Shown here one piece after another: positions 54,616 through 64,000 of a stretch of DNA of 64,000 bases. Numbering within the stretch: the first letter of the stretch is position 1; every line of letters begins with the position of its first letter. The stretch is from Pseudeuparius sepicola (taxonomy: Eukaryota; Arthropoda; Insecta; Coleoptera; Anthribidae). The notes beneath the pieces are model-generated. The model was not told the origin of the DNA. It did no database searches and worked only from the letters and a program-made list of their open reading frames with translations. Position numbers and translations under genes: made by a program. The DNA lies in assembly GCA_963920635.1 (NCBI GenBank), contig OY987303.1, forward strand, positions 20,500,175 through 20,564,174, written 5' to 3'.

Positions 54616-56955
54616 CCTATATACACATCCAAATAGTGGGAGATCATTTTCCAAAAGGGGTGACGGAAATATGATCGAGACACAAAAGATCGAACCCAAA
54701 TTATTGGATGCATAATGTCGAATTAAAAAATGTCGAATGATAATTGCATCGAAAATACAAATTTTCGAATTTGTTAGGTCGAAAAACAAAATGTCGAAGA
54801 AACAAAAAATTTAAAATACAAAAAAAAAATAAAATACATTAAGTATGTCGAAAACAATTTGTCGAACGAACAATATGTCGAATCAGAAAGTAGCGAAGAT
54901 ATAAAATGCCAAAAATACATAATATCGAAAAATAAATTGTCAAAACACATTAAATATCGAAATTGAAAAAAAACAGTTTTGTAAGTATACGAGAATGTAA
55001 CATACAAATATTTTCAAAATGGAAATTGATCTTTTGATCTGCCGGATGCTAGTTTTATATATTATAAATAAAAATTGGTAGGTTACTACCCATTTCTGAC
55101 TTCACGTTATACCGCAGAAGCATTACAGCATATTTTGCGATAACTCTAGACCGGTTCGAGGTAAATAACCTTTATAAATAGTATCTACACAATCTAGTTA
55201 AGAAGTCGACGGTTCGCATTGCTTTTAAATCGGGCCAGGGGAAGGGAAGGAAATAGGGAGATGAAATTTAACCAAAAGTGAGCATCATAATTTTAATGTC
55301 CAAAAAACTGTTATTCACTTGAGGGCAAGTCATTTTTATGTGTCCAAAAAAATTGAAAATAAAAATTAATCAAGATGAAATTAGCTCAGCAGCTGTGTGG
55401 AATCCAGAAAAAGAGGATACAGGAAGAAAAAGAAATCCAGGAAAAGGGAAACAAAATTTAAAATGTCAGAGGTTTAGTTTATATACGTATTCTACTTGTG
55501 TCACAATTTGAAGATATTTCTACACCCTAGTTTTTTTTATCAGCTTCTTAAAAGAAATTTCTATAAATTTATAATTTGTTAATAATTTATTCGTTATAGT
55601 TTGGATGTAAATAATATTGTTGATAGTGATAAGTGATAACTAAAAAATATTAAAAATAAATTATTTTTCAATTTATATTATTCGATTTTTTGTCTATTCG
55701 ACATTTTGTTTTTCAATATTTAGCTTTTTGATATTAGTTATACATACAGTGCGTCTACGGATAGAGTTCGGATAGGGTGTAAATTACCAAAAATTTTCGA
55801 GCTGAAATTTGAGCTTCTACGGATAAGCCCTGCTTGGTTTGAAACTAATTTGTGACGTAATTTTACTTTCGAAAAATCACGTATGCCTTGGGAATTTTGA
55901 AAAAACTAATTTTTCACTTCAGTAAAGTGCCCTTTCTGTAGGTTTTACGACAAAATGTTATTAAGGAAACTTGTTCAAAGTGAAGAACTGAGTAGGTTTG
56001 CGAAATTTCGAAAGTCTAGAACTACTTTGATTTTTTGGCATTTTTCCCACTTTTCTTTAGAAAAGTGCACTTTGTGTAGCTTTCGCATCAAAATGTTATT
56101 ACGAAACCTTGTTCACAATCAAAAACTGGATAGGTGTGAAAAAATTCGAAAGTCTAGGTCGACTTTGATTTTTTTACTGCTAAAAAATTAAAACGCACAA
56201 AAATCAAACTAAACCTAGGCTTTTCAATTTTTTCACACCTATCCAGTTTTTCATTGTGACCAAGTTTTCTTAATAACATTTTGATGTGAAAGCTACACAA
56301 AGTGCACTTTTCTAAAGAAAAGTGGGAAAAAATGCCAAAAAATGAAAGTAGGCCTAGATTTTCGAAATTTCGCAAACCTACTCAGTTCTTCATTCTGAAC
56401 AAGTTTCCTTAATAACATTTTGTCGTAAAACCTACAGAAAGGGCACTTTACTGATGTGGAAAATTAGTTCTTTCAAAATTCCCAAGGCATACGTGATTTT
56501 TCGAAAGTAAAATTACGTCACAAATTAGTTTCAAAGCAAGCAGGGCTTAACCCCAGAAGCTCAAATTTCAACTCGAAATTTTTTTGTCATTTGCACCAGG
56601 GTTCGCAGATATACATATATCAAGTGATATATATCGCGATATATATCTTGATATAATCGCGATATTTATGCCTAAATAAATATCAAAATTTGGATATATA
56701 TCAAATAAATAAATTTATTATATTTGTCTTAAATCTGGCAACATTGGCAACAATCTGACAACAGTGTCGTTTAAATACAAATACCGGGGAACCACCGCGC
56801 TATTCGGGGATTTTTTAAACGTGTTTGGTTTATTCGGTAATTCCCTTAGATCAGACAACTTGCCTAGTATTTTGTATGGCACGACCTTATTGTAACTGGT
56901 GTTAAGTGGAATATTTTCGGCAAGACAAGAGTGTTTAATTAATAACAGAAACAAA

Positions 56956-57198
56956 ATGCCGCGAGAGAAAAATCCGATATGGAACTATTTTCAATGCAAA
57001 TCAAAAGAAAATAATAGTGGCAAATGGGCAGTTTGCAAGAAGTGTGGTTTAGAGATGCAAGGTATACCTCAAAGGATGACCAAACATGTTCAGAATTGTA
57101 ATAACAATGACAATGATAAAGATACACCATCTGGAAACACTTCTACCCAGATCCAAGACCAAGACACAAATAAAACAAGTGAAGGACAAACAAATAAA
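56956..57198 (+). CDS. hAT transposase, BED zinc-finger exon
   Basis: Starts at MPREKNPIW (56956). WNYFQ and GKWAVCKKCG, followed by HVQNC, give a BED-type zinc finger (C-x2-C ... H-x3-C), the DNA-binding domain of many animal hAT transposases. A Ser/Thr/Gln-rich linker follows. A GTACGT splice donor at 57199 closes the exon; the frame would otherwise end at 57232-57234. The first stretch after the donor is AT-rich and non-coding, as in an intron. Confidence 0.75.
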
Positions 57199-57585
57199 AG
57201 TACGTACTTACCTAAATTTATTTTTAAACCATAAATTTTTGTTCTGCATGAATCGTAGTTCATATTTTCATTTTGTAATTTTGTCAGATTTTGCAAAGCA
57301 AAAAATAAATAATTGTTTTTACCTCCATACTTAAGCTTGATGCTTATGCTTGATATTTATTTATTTTTGGAAACATATTTTTAAAGGTAACTATAAACTG
57401 TACATTACTTCGAAAAATATTCCTTGCTTTAAATTATAAATTTGGAGATAACATGTTCAACATCCAACACTTACTTAATTTTGTAATTTACATTTTAAAA
57501 TGAACTTTTGGGGTTGCAAATTATTTAATTTTTATTTTGGTATTGGTAATAAAGTAAGTAATAAAATATTGCACCTTTTTTTGAT
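57199..57585 (+). other. Probable intron of the hAT gene
   Basis: AT-rich, with stops in all frames, bounded by a GTACGT donor. The acceptor cannot be fixed because no candidate AG keeps phase with both exons; the A9 run may be the reason. Confidence 0.45.
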
Positions 57586-59264
57586 ACACCATCAGAAACT
57601 GATTCACCAGCTGCCAAGAAAAAAAAACTCTTCCAGCTCCTGCTAGTCTCAAAATTGTTAAAGATTGCAGTTTCATAGCAACTTCCGCCCAATACGCCCA
57701 CAAAATTAATCTGCAAGTAGCAAAATATTTTTATGCTACAAATACCCCCTTTGCACATGCTGATAACCCCGAATTTAAAAGCATGTGCAACATGTCAAGG
57801 CCGGGTTTTAAACCTCCTTCAAGTAGAAAATTGGCAGATGAGTTATTGGAAGATGTTTACAAGAATGTTATGAAAGATGCCAAAGACAGATTAGAAAATG
57901 CAAATTTATCTATGTCTTTGGAAGGTTGGTCCAATGTGCACAATGAAACCATCGTATGTTGTTCCGTCACCACCGAATATGGGGAATCTTTTTTGGTAAA
58001 AACAATCGACACATCTGGAAATGCACATACTGCCGAATACCTGAAAACCATAGCAGTGGAGGCTATAGAAGAAACCGAAAAGTTCTTTGCAGCTAAAGTG
58101 ACAAGCTTTGTTACCGATAATACTGGAAACGTGGCGAAAATGAGACGTTTGTTAGAAGAAGAAACCCCAAAAAATAATATTATTCAGTATGGATGCTCTG
58201 TGCATATATTACACCTACTAGCTTCTGATATACAAATACCAGGTTTACTGGAGCAAATTGTGAAAGTCATTAAATATTTTCGAAATACTCACTTACCAGC
58301 TGCATGGTATAAGGAAGCTAAAGGAAAAAGATTAATCACCCCACAACAAGTTCGATGGAATACTGCTTCTGATGCCATAGAGTCTTACCTAGAAAATCGT
58401 GGTATACTAGTTCAATTGTGTCAAGACAAGAAGGAATTAATTGACAAAGATATTTTCAGAATTGTCAATGATATTAATATAACAATTAATGCAAAGGATT
58501 TTTTGCGACGCATGAAACCAATAGCCGTGTCTCTTGATAGGATGCAGAGAGATGGAACAACTATAGCTGTGGCAGTAGAAATATGGAAAAAATTGGAAAA
58601 TGACTTGCATGGACAACCAGCGAATGTGCTTAAACAATTCAAGAAACGTAAAGAAATGGCTTTAACTGATGCACATTATTTGGCTAATTTGTGTGACCAT
58701 AGATTTCAAGGAAATAATTTAAATAATGAAGAAAAGCATGTTGCTTTTGAGTACCTACAGAGATTTAACCCAGAATTTGTTCCAATAGTAATGGCAATCA
58801 GCACTGCTTCAAAACCGTTTCCATCATATTTATTTGGGCTACACTTTAGAACAACACCCCCTATGACATGGTGGAAATCGGTTAACTTAATTGACCCTGA
58901 AAAATATTTTAGGTGGTCTGACGTTCAAAAGGAGTTTTTAAAAATGTGCTCTATGTTATTAACAGCTGTGTCTGCCACTGCTGGGCTAGAACGAATATTT
59001 TCCACATTCGGCCTTGTACATTCAAAACTTCGAAACAAATTAGGAAGTGAAAAGGCTGGTAAATTAACGATTATGTTTCGATATTTTAACCAAAATAAAA
59101 GTACGTCCAATATAGCATCAAATTTAGATTTTGTTTGGGATGAGGGCACTGAAGCCTCAGGATCAGGAAATCTGCAGAGTGTAGCAGCAGAAGCAGAGGT
59201 GGATCTCTTAGAGGATTCTGATGCCGATAATATGGATGACTTGCCTCTAGCACGCCTTTTGTAA
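57586..59264 (+). CDS. hAT transposase, catalytic and dimerisation exon
   Basis: From the Met at 57783 there are 493 residues, but clear homology begins earlier: YFYATNTPFAHADNPEF immediately upstream is a conserved hAT block. The frame is broken by a run of nine A at 57619-57627 near the exon start. RNase H-like fold: SLEGWSN (residues 45-51, first acidic position is Glu 47 instead of the usual Asp), VTDNTGN (Asp 112), CSVHILHLLASD, and RWNTASDAIESY. The C-terminal hAT dimerisation region has SATAGLERIFSTFG and SKLRNKLGSEKAGKL. The tail is acidic. No other break is seen. Confidence 0.88.
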
Positions 59265-59706
59265 ATACTAGAATGATTTGTATTTGTGTTGGTTTTGTTC
59301 AGAAATATGAATTTTATTTTCAAAAGTATATTTTATTTTTTTATGAGGTTTTTAGTCTTTGTTTTATTTATTCAGGTACTTTTAAACTTTTACCTATTAA
59401 TAAACTAATATTTTTTAAACAAAAATGAAAATATCCGATATATATCAAAATATCCGATATATATCGTTAATATCCGATATTTTGATATTTTCAATAAATA
59501 TCATGATATTTACGATCCCTGATTTGCACCCTATCCGAACTCTATCCGTGGACACACTGTATATTGTTTTTCAGATTTTTTTCTTCAATATTAATATTTT
59601 CGATGTGATTATCAATCGACATTTTGTAATTCGACATTATGCATTCAATAATTATTATTTGTTTGTCATCTTTTGTGTTTCGATATTATTTCGGCCACCC
59701 TTCCCA

Positions 59707-60440
59707 AAGGTTAATCCGAATGCACAACTGTACTATTTATATGAAAAGAAAATTTAATATTTATTCCATGACTGTCAGTTGCATAGCAGAAAAACAAATT
59801 TTGTTAAAACTTGGTCCCTCAATTTAGTTATATTTATTTTAAAAAGCTTAATAGGTATCCGCTGTGTGCACGTAAATGTTAATGAAAGAGATTGTTAGGG
59901 TGTAAAAGGGGTAAAGACAAGAGTTTTAATTTTTCATGAATTTTAATTAATTTACGGGAAACTGAGATCAATTTCCACAAGAAAATAATAATAACAGGGT
60001 TCGGTGCTTGAAGAGCTTAATTATATTGACAAATAAAAAAAAATACCCTAACGCAAGAATTGACCAATCGTTTAAGACTCGGTAAAATTGAGATTTAAAT
60101 AAAAATTGAATATTGAGTGCAAAAATATTAACGGACCCCTTGACTCACGCTATACTCCCAGAGTGCTACTGTTTTTCCCGTCCCTAAAATCTTACGACTA
60201 CAACTTATCTGTCCCAAGCCTCCAATCTACGTTGACAAGATGAGCTATGATCCTGGAAGCTCCAACCCAGGGCTACAATCCCACGCAGCGGTTACGGTAC
60301 AAGACTGCACCAACAGCCCAGGCTAGACGGCAACCAGACAGGTCCGGAACGAAGACGTGGACAGACTAAATCCAATATTGACCGGCAGGAACATACAGTA
60401 TCTACGCCCGTCCACACACGGACCGACGGAGCTGGACACT
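59707..60440. other. Unassigned sequence
   Basis: No repeat or gene recognised; GC content rises after 60130. Confidence 0.3.
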
Positions 60441-60445
60441 GAACA

Positions 60446-60522
60446 AGACAGACAGACAGACAGGCACAGGCAGACAGGCACAGGCAGACAGGCACAGGCA
60501 GACAGGCACACAGACACAGGCC
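60446..60522. repeat. Minisatellite, unit GGCACAGGCAGACA
   Basis: About four to five direct repeats of a 14-bp unit GGCACAGGCAGACA, preceded by a GACA microsatellite. It creates spurious Cys/Leu-rich frames on the minus strand. Confidence 0.85.
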
Positions 60523-61530
60523 CTAAAAGGAGAACCATGTCTTAGTATACCTATGAAATATGGCAAGGTCCGGAAATATTAACTCACTTAGATATTGTGT
60601 GGCCTTTGGTGACCTTCGGAGTAACTTAATGTCCAAAGGATTGTATCATCCACAGCTGGAAAGAAAGTAGCTGGTGAAATGGCGGCACGTGGTCGTGAGG
60701 GTCAAGGCTTACCAAGGTACATCTGAAGAAATCGGCAATATCCGACGAATCCCTTGTCGAAATGAAGAATAACCTACTTCGGTTTCTTCTTTACACGGCG
60801 TTTTTCTATTTATCCGAATTTATCAATTACTCACGGTACTCAGTCACCATGAATTTTTACGGAGAACACCGGTGCAACCTCTTCAGGCACCCTTGCTGAT
60901 GGGAAATGCCCGAATTCCAAGAAGGACCCGGAAATCGGAAATGGTATTGTACGAATGACAGATGACTCACCAGAACCACAAAACATTAAATCTACCAAAA
61001 GTACCATTCGAGAACGCTATAACCCGGAGGCTATTCAACCTTTATATTTTTCCCAGTCGCAACTATATTCGTTAGCGGGCATTCCGAATAAACAAACTTG
61101 CAAATAAACAATAATTTCATTAATCAGCGCACAACAATCGTTGCTAAGTAGCCAAAACCCTCAGCTGACAAGGCCCATTAGAAGAAGAAGAGTCCGGCAA
61201 AAATATACGAAATGTCAAGCCGATGATAACCTCAATTAATCCATCAGTCAGATGATTATCCAAACAAAGGTTCGAGAAAATAGAAAATTGAACTTTTCCC
61301 ATGATCTCCGGCATGGTAATTCACATTCAGCACGCTCTAAAAACCCCATTGTATATCTCAAAAATATTCCACAGGTATTAAATGGTGAGATTCTGAGAAT
61401 CAAGCCCAGGCAAAGGAGCAAATTACTAGCACTTCCCAGCAGCACCAAGGCCTCGTATGCAGGCAAAAACTGTGGCCCGCAATGCATGAAACAGTAAGAA
61501 TTTTCAAGCTTCGACCTTTCTGGGTTTTAA
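60523..61530. other. Unassigned, moderately GC-rich sequence
   Basis: Balanced base composition, unlike most of the window. A frame at 61252-61497 is open on both strands but without a domain. Could be host sequence. Confidence 0.3.
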
Positions 61531-61544
61531 TAACGATTCTTTTT

Positions 61545-61795
61545 AGTGCTCGATGAACTCCCTACGTCTGCGGCTAGAATGGAGCTCGGTGACAGTGATT
61601 AATGAAGTGATCTGTGAAAATACATGCTACCCATGTGAAACAATTCACAAAGATGTCAATGGCAAATACAATGATTTAACTATGTACTGTGTTGGTTCTT
61701 ACTACGGAAAAGAAGTCTGTTCGAAACTTATCGAATCTCGACTAAGAAAGAGGCTACTAATCGTTAACTTCTATAAGGACAAATTCTACTCGTAA
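61545..61795 (+). CDS. Candidate host exon, Cys-containing
   Basis: A good splice-acceptor-like sequence (TTCTTTTTAG ending near 61547) precedes an open frame ending in TAA at 61793-61795. The translation (for example VINEVICENTCYPCETIHKD and MYCVGSYYGKEVCSKLIES) is of balanced composition with five Cys and reads like protein, unlike the low-complexity frames elsewhere. I do not recognise a family. It could be a terminal exon of an unknown secreted or extracellular protein, or chance. Confidence 0.25.
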
Positions 61796-61799
61796 CAAG

Positions 61800-62000
61800 A
61801 TGCAGTGTATTTTCGTCCAAATTATATTAATAAATTAGCATGGTAAAGCGCTTTCGGCTACATAGCCATCATCAGTAACACATGTCAGGTGTGTACAGAA
61901 AAATTAGAGGCACTGAGCCTTATACAGGTATAAAAGACAAGGAAAACCCATGTCACACAATAAAATGTTAAAATTACATCACAGCCATAAGCTCAACAAA
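61800..62000 (-). mobile_element. Penelope-like pseudo-LTR remnant with hammerhead motif
   Basis: On the minus strand CTGATGA (61869-61875), a GGC/GCC hairpin (GGCTATGTAGCC) and GAAA (61852-61855) form a canonical hammerhead core; GCGCTTTACCATGCTAATTT follows. This motif is typical of Penelope-like pseudo-LTRs in many animals. No RT or endonuclease is attached. The inner boundary is unclear. Confidence 0.6.
61852..61875 (-). ncRNA. Hammerhead ribozyme core
   Basis: Conserved CTGATGA and GAAA with a 3-bp GGC/GCC stem II and loop TATGTA. Upstream ACACACCTGACATGTGT could fold as stem I; a cleavage site was not identified with certainty. Confidence 0.6.
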
Positions 62001-62600
62001 TATTATGTAAATTATTTTAAACAAAAGTTATTATGGTAAGATTGAACGGCCATGTTGATATCATGCTAACAAAATTTTTGGGATAACATAATATCATCGG
62101 TGTGTTATCGTATGTAATATCACAAGTGCCGAAAATTTTATTTTTTCGAAAACGCTATTTTGCCTAGAAAGATCACGAGTATAAATTGGTCTTTTATTTT
62201 ATCTCTGAAAATAAAAGCCCAATTTGCACGAGTGGTTTTGCTGAGTGATATTTGTCGAGATTTCTGTATTAAATTTTTCTAGGTTTACATTTCCAAAACG
62301 ACTCATTTTGAACCAGTTTATAGACAGCTTCGACTGTAGCGTTATTCGAGTAAACAAACATGATGCTTGGATATCCAAGGCAAATGCGATTATACTCGCA
62401 CCCTGTTAGCGTTGGTTTATTTTCTGAATATGTGTCATAAATTTAAACGGAGACGGAAGTCTAAAAACAACAATTTAGCAATGTAAAAGTTACATAAATT
62501 CATTGATACAATGCTTAGTACCGCAACATAATTTATAAGCTGCATAATTTAGAACAGTGTTGTAAAATATACCAATTTTAAGAAGTACGTGTTTGCATCG
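62001..62600. other. Unassigned AT-rich sequence
   Basis: No gene or repeat recognised. Confidence 0.3.
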
Positions 62601-62612
62601 AACAGATTCTCG

Positions 62613-62625
62613 GTTGCTAAGCAAC
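62613..62625. promoter_or_regulatory. X-box-like palindrome GTTGCTAAGCAAC
   Basis: Matches the inverted-repeat form of RFX binding sites. It is adjacent to a hairpin with GTGATAATTGCAC and its complement (62630-62680). There is no gene next to it, so a function is unproven. Confidence 0.2.
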
Positions 62626-62689
62626 GAAGTGATAATTGCACAAGTGGTATTACCACTTTGCTTTTGCACGTGCAATTATCGCTAGCAGA

Positions 62690-64000
62690 GGCATATGATT
62701 GGTTGGATTTTTGTGGAAGGAGCTACCTACCTTATTGGATGCAAGCATCAGTATGAGGGAAATAATCACTGAAAACAGGCTGTAATTGTTAAAAAAAGTA
62801 ATTGTAAAACGTTTTTTTTTATTGGCTTATTTCGGTTGAATGCGATAGTCATGTTAACACATTATCAGGAATCTGTCTTTAGTGAATAAATTCTCAATGC
62901 AACCATCACCAAATCAATTCTGATCAGATAAACCCGGCCCTAGTTATGCCGATATATTACCAACCGCGACAAATTACTGGAAAGATTTTTGTGGACGTAG
63001 AATGCATTCCGCCAAGAAAACCAACGGGTTCCGAGTTAGTTTCAAGGAGAATCAATTTTTTTCACCGATAATCCCCGAAATTACTTGTGAAACTCGCCCC
63101 CCGAACCAAACCCGTTTTGCCCGGGCATTGTGGAAACCTCTTCCGTCTCTACCCGCCGTTCAATTTCCTGAAAAACTAAACTTCGTCAGAAACAAACACC
63201 ACTCGAGCTGAAATTGCTTCGTTCGGCCACGGAATTAAAAAAAACTCGGGGAGAACTTCGAAACGAGAACCAGCGATACTCGACGTCTAATGACGTATAA
63301 ATTAGCTCCCCACCCGACGTGACTGGCTGAAAACCGAGTTTTTTAGGATCTCGGAAGGGGTAATTCTGGAGAAAAATTCGTTTTTGTACAGGAAAATTAG
63401 GGAAATGCCGGCTAATCTCGAAGACAAAAAGGGATCAACACGGTTTCTTTTTTGATAGAAGCAACGCAATTTGAGTCTTGTATTAGGTAGATACTCTCAA
63501 AACAAGTGAGTAGGTATATAAAATGTGACGGGTGATTTGCTGATCCAACGATTTTTAAAGCTCTTGTTTTTAATTACAAATCTAGCAAATCTATTTTTAC
63601 CCACTTCTAATTGTTGTCCTACCGATCTGAAATCTTGAAAACTTATTCAGTTCTGGTGACCATACAATAATACGGTACCATCGAGCTTTTATGATAAATT
63701 AGGTAATAGGTACTCACCAATGGTTCCCTGCAGTAGTGCAATAGTAACTTACATGTTTAAGACTCTGCAATACTATAGATCAGTAAAACTAAAAGGTTAA
63801 AAGATTTCGACCAAAAAATAAAAAATAATTGACTTGATGGTATATGCTTGATATTTCTTAATATTACATCATTTAATTTAAAAGCTTGGAGCGCTGTATA
63901 AACGGAATCGATTTGGTCGAAATCGGTATAATAAGGCGATAAGGCCCCACAAAGCGCCTCAGACATATTGAACATATCAAGTCTATTATGTTTACCTTTT
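62690..64000. other. Unassigned right edge
   Basis: A GC-rich patch at 63000-63320 open for 69 codons without a domain, otherwise AT-rich. No mobile-element ends seen. Confidence 0.3.

Larger units (their letters stand above)
56597..59521 (+). mobile_element. hAT transposon, near complete
   Basis: 2925 bp with short inverted ends CAGGGTTCGCAGATAT and (inverted) CAGGGATCGTAAATAT, and an exact 8-bp target duplication ATTTGCAC (56589-56596 and 59522-59529). The outer 100 bp at both ends are packed with GATATATATC-type repeats, likely transposase binding sites. It carries a BED-finger exon and a long transposase frame. It is inserted in the right arm of the TA-flanked foldback element. Confidence 0.92.
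55747..59559. mobile_element. TA-flanked foldback element split by hAT
   Basis: The left end CAGTGCGTCTACGGATAGAG and the right end (complement CAGTGTGTCCACGGATAGAG) are both bordered by TA. Without the hAT insertion it is about 880 bp and almost wholly two inverted arms of about 430 bp, meeting near 56180. Inside each arm a block such as AAGTGCACTTTGTGTAGCTT recurs. Non-coding Tc1/mariner-type passenger. Confidence 0.8.
54651..59706. mobile_element. Outer foldback element with TCGAA-rich arms
   Basis: The left arm (54651 to about 54990) is inverted to 59562-59706 plus 55681-55745; shared blocks are GACACAAAAGAT or its complement, GCATAATGTCGAATTA and a series of AAATGTCGAA units. The right arm was entered by the 55747-59559 element. 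Arms are degenerate repeats of a roughly 12-bp AAATGTCGAA motif. No protein. Confidence 0.6.

Noticed and set aside
54651..54990. Regularly spaced AAATGTCGAA units considered as a CRISPR array
   Set aside because: The units are degenerate, irregularly spaced and palindromically mirrored at 59.6 kb, as in a foldback arm; the genome is eukaryotic.
60292..60545. Cys/Leu-rich open frames on the minus strand
   Set aside because: They are produced by translating the GGCACAGGCAGACA minisatellite.
1..64000. tRNA and rRNA genes
   Set aside because: No cloverleaf with A and B boxes and no rRNA-like segment was seen; only the tRNA-Ser-complementary primer site of the errantivirus.

Overview
The window reads as repeat-dense, AT-rich, intron-free-looking DNA from an insect genome. 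The evidence for an insect is an errantivirus-type Gypsy element with an env gene, mariner, hAT and Penelope relics of the kinds usual in arthropods, and many TA-flanked foldback elements. No rRNA, tRNA, CRISPR array or bacterial-style operon is visible. I found no complete host protein-coding gene; one short candidate exon lies near 61.5 kb. The species cannot be named from the sequence alone.

Layout: 0-5.2 kb holds small hairpins, tandem duplications, a TA-flanked foldback element (3.10-3.71 kb) and a GC-rich block resembling a solo LTR (3.8-4.4 kb). 5.28-8.25 kb is a non-autonomous DIRS-like element (called A) recognised by inverted terminal repeats plus an internal complementary region. 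A 1.2-kb inverted-repeat element abuts its right end and carries a Penelope-like fragment with hammerhead-like motifs (8.41-9.43 kb). 10.7-23.2 kb contains a mariner-superfamily transposase relic, several foldback elements, a TTAA-flanked MITE and a decayed non-LTR reverse transcriptase.

24.06-31.74 kb is a near-intact errantivirus on the minus strand: 199-bp LTRs differing at one base, a 4-bp target duplication, a primer site matching tRNA-Ser, and gag, pol and env. Its integrase is broken by two frameshifts. 32.3-33.9 kb is an internally deleted mariner with a foldback element inside it. 37.7-39.3 kb is a second copy of the MITE seen at 8.2 kb, split by a non-autonomous hAT element. 41.5-49.0 kb is a long inverted repeat whose right arm was entered by an autonomous-type DIRS element (called B, 43.90-48.73 kb, minus strand), with gag-like, RT/RNase H and tyrosine recombinase reading frames.

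52.6-53.5 kb is a TIR element with a truncated helix-turn-helix transposase. 54.65-59.7 kb is a three-level nest: an outer foldback, a TA-flanked foldback inside it, and a hAT transposon of 2925 bp with an exact 8-bp target duplication. The rest, to 64 kb, is mostly unassigned sequence with a minisatellite, one more hammerhead-like Penelope end and the candidate exon.

The most notable result is the pair of DIRS-type elements. Both show the same three-part terminal architecture, share a motif in the long right-end extension, and element B allows its insertion event to be reconstructed from an empty paralogous site 6.9 kb away.
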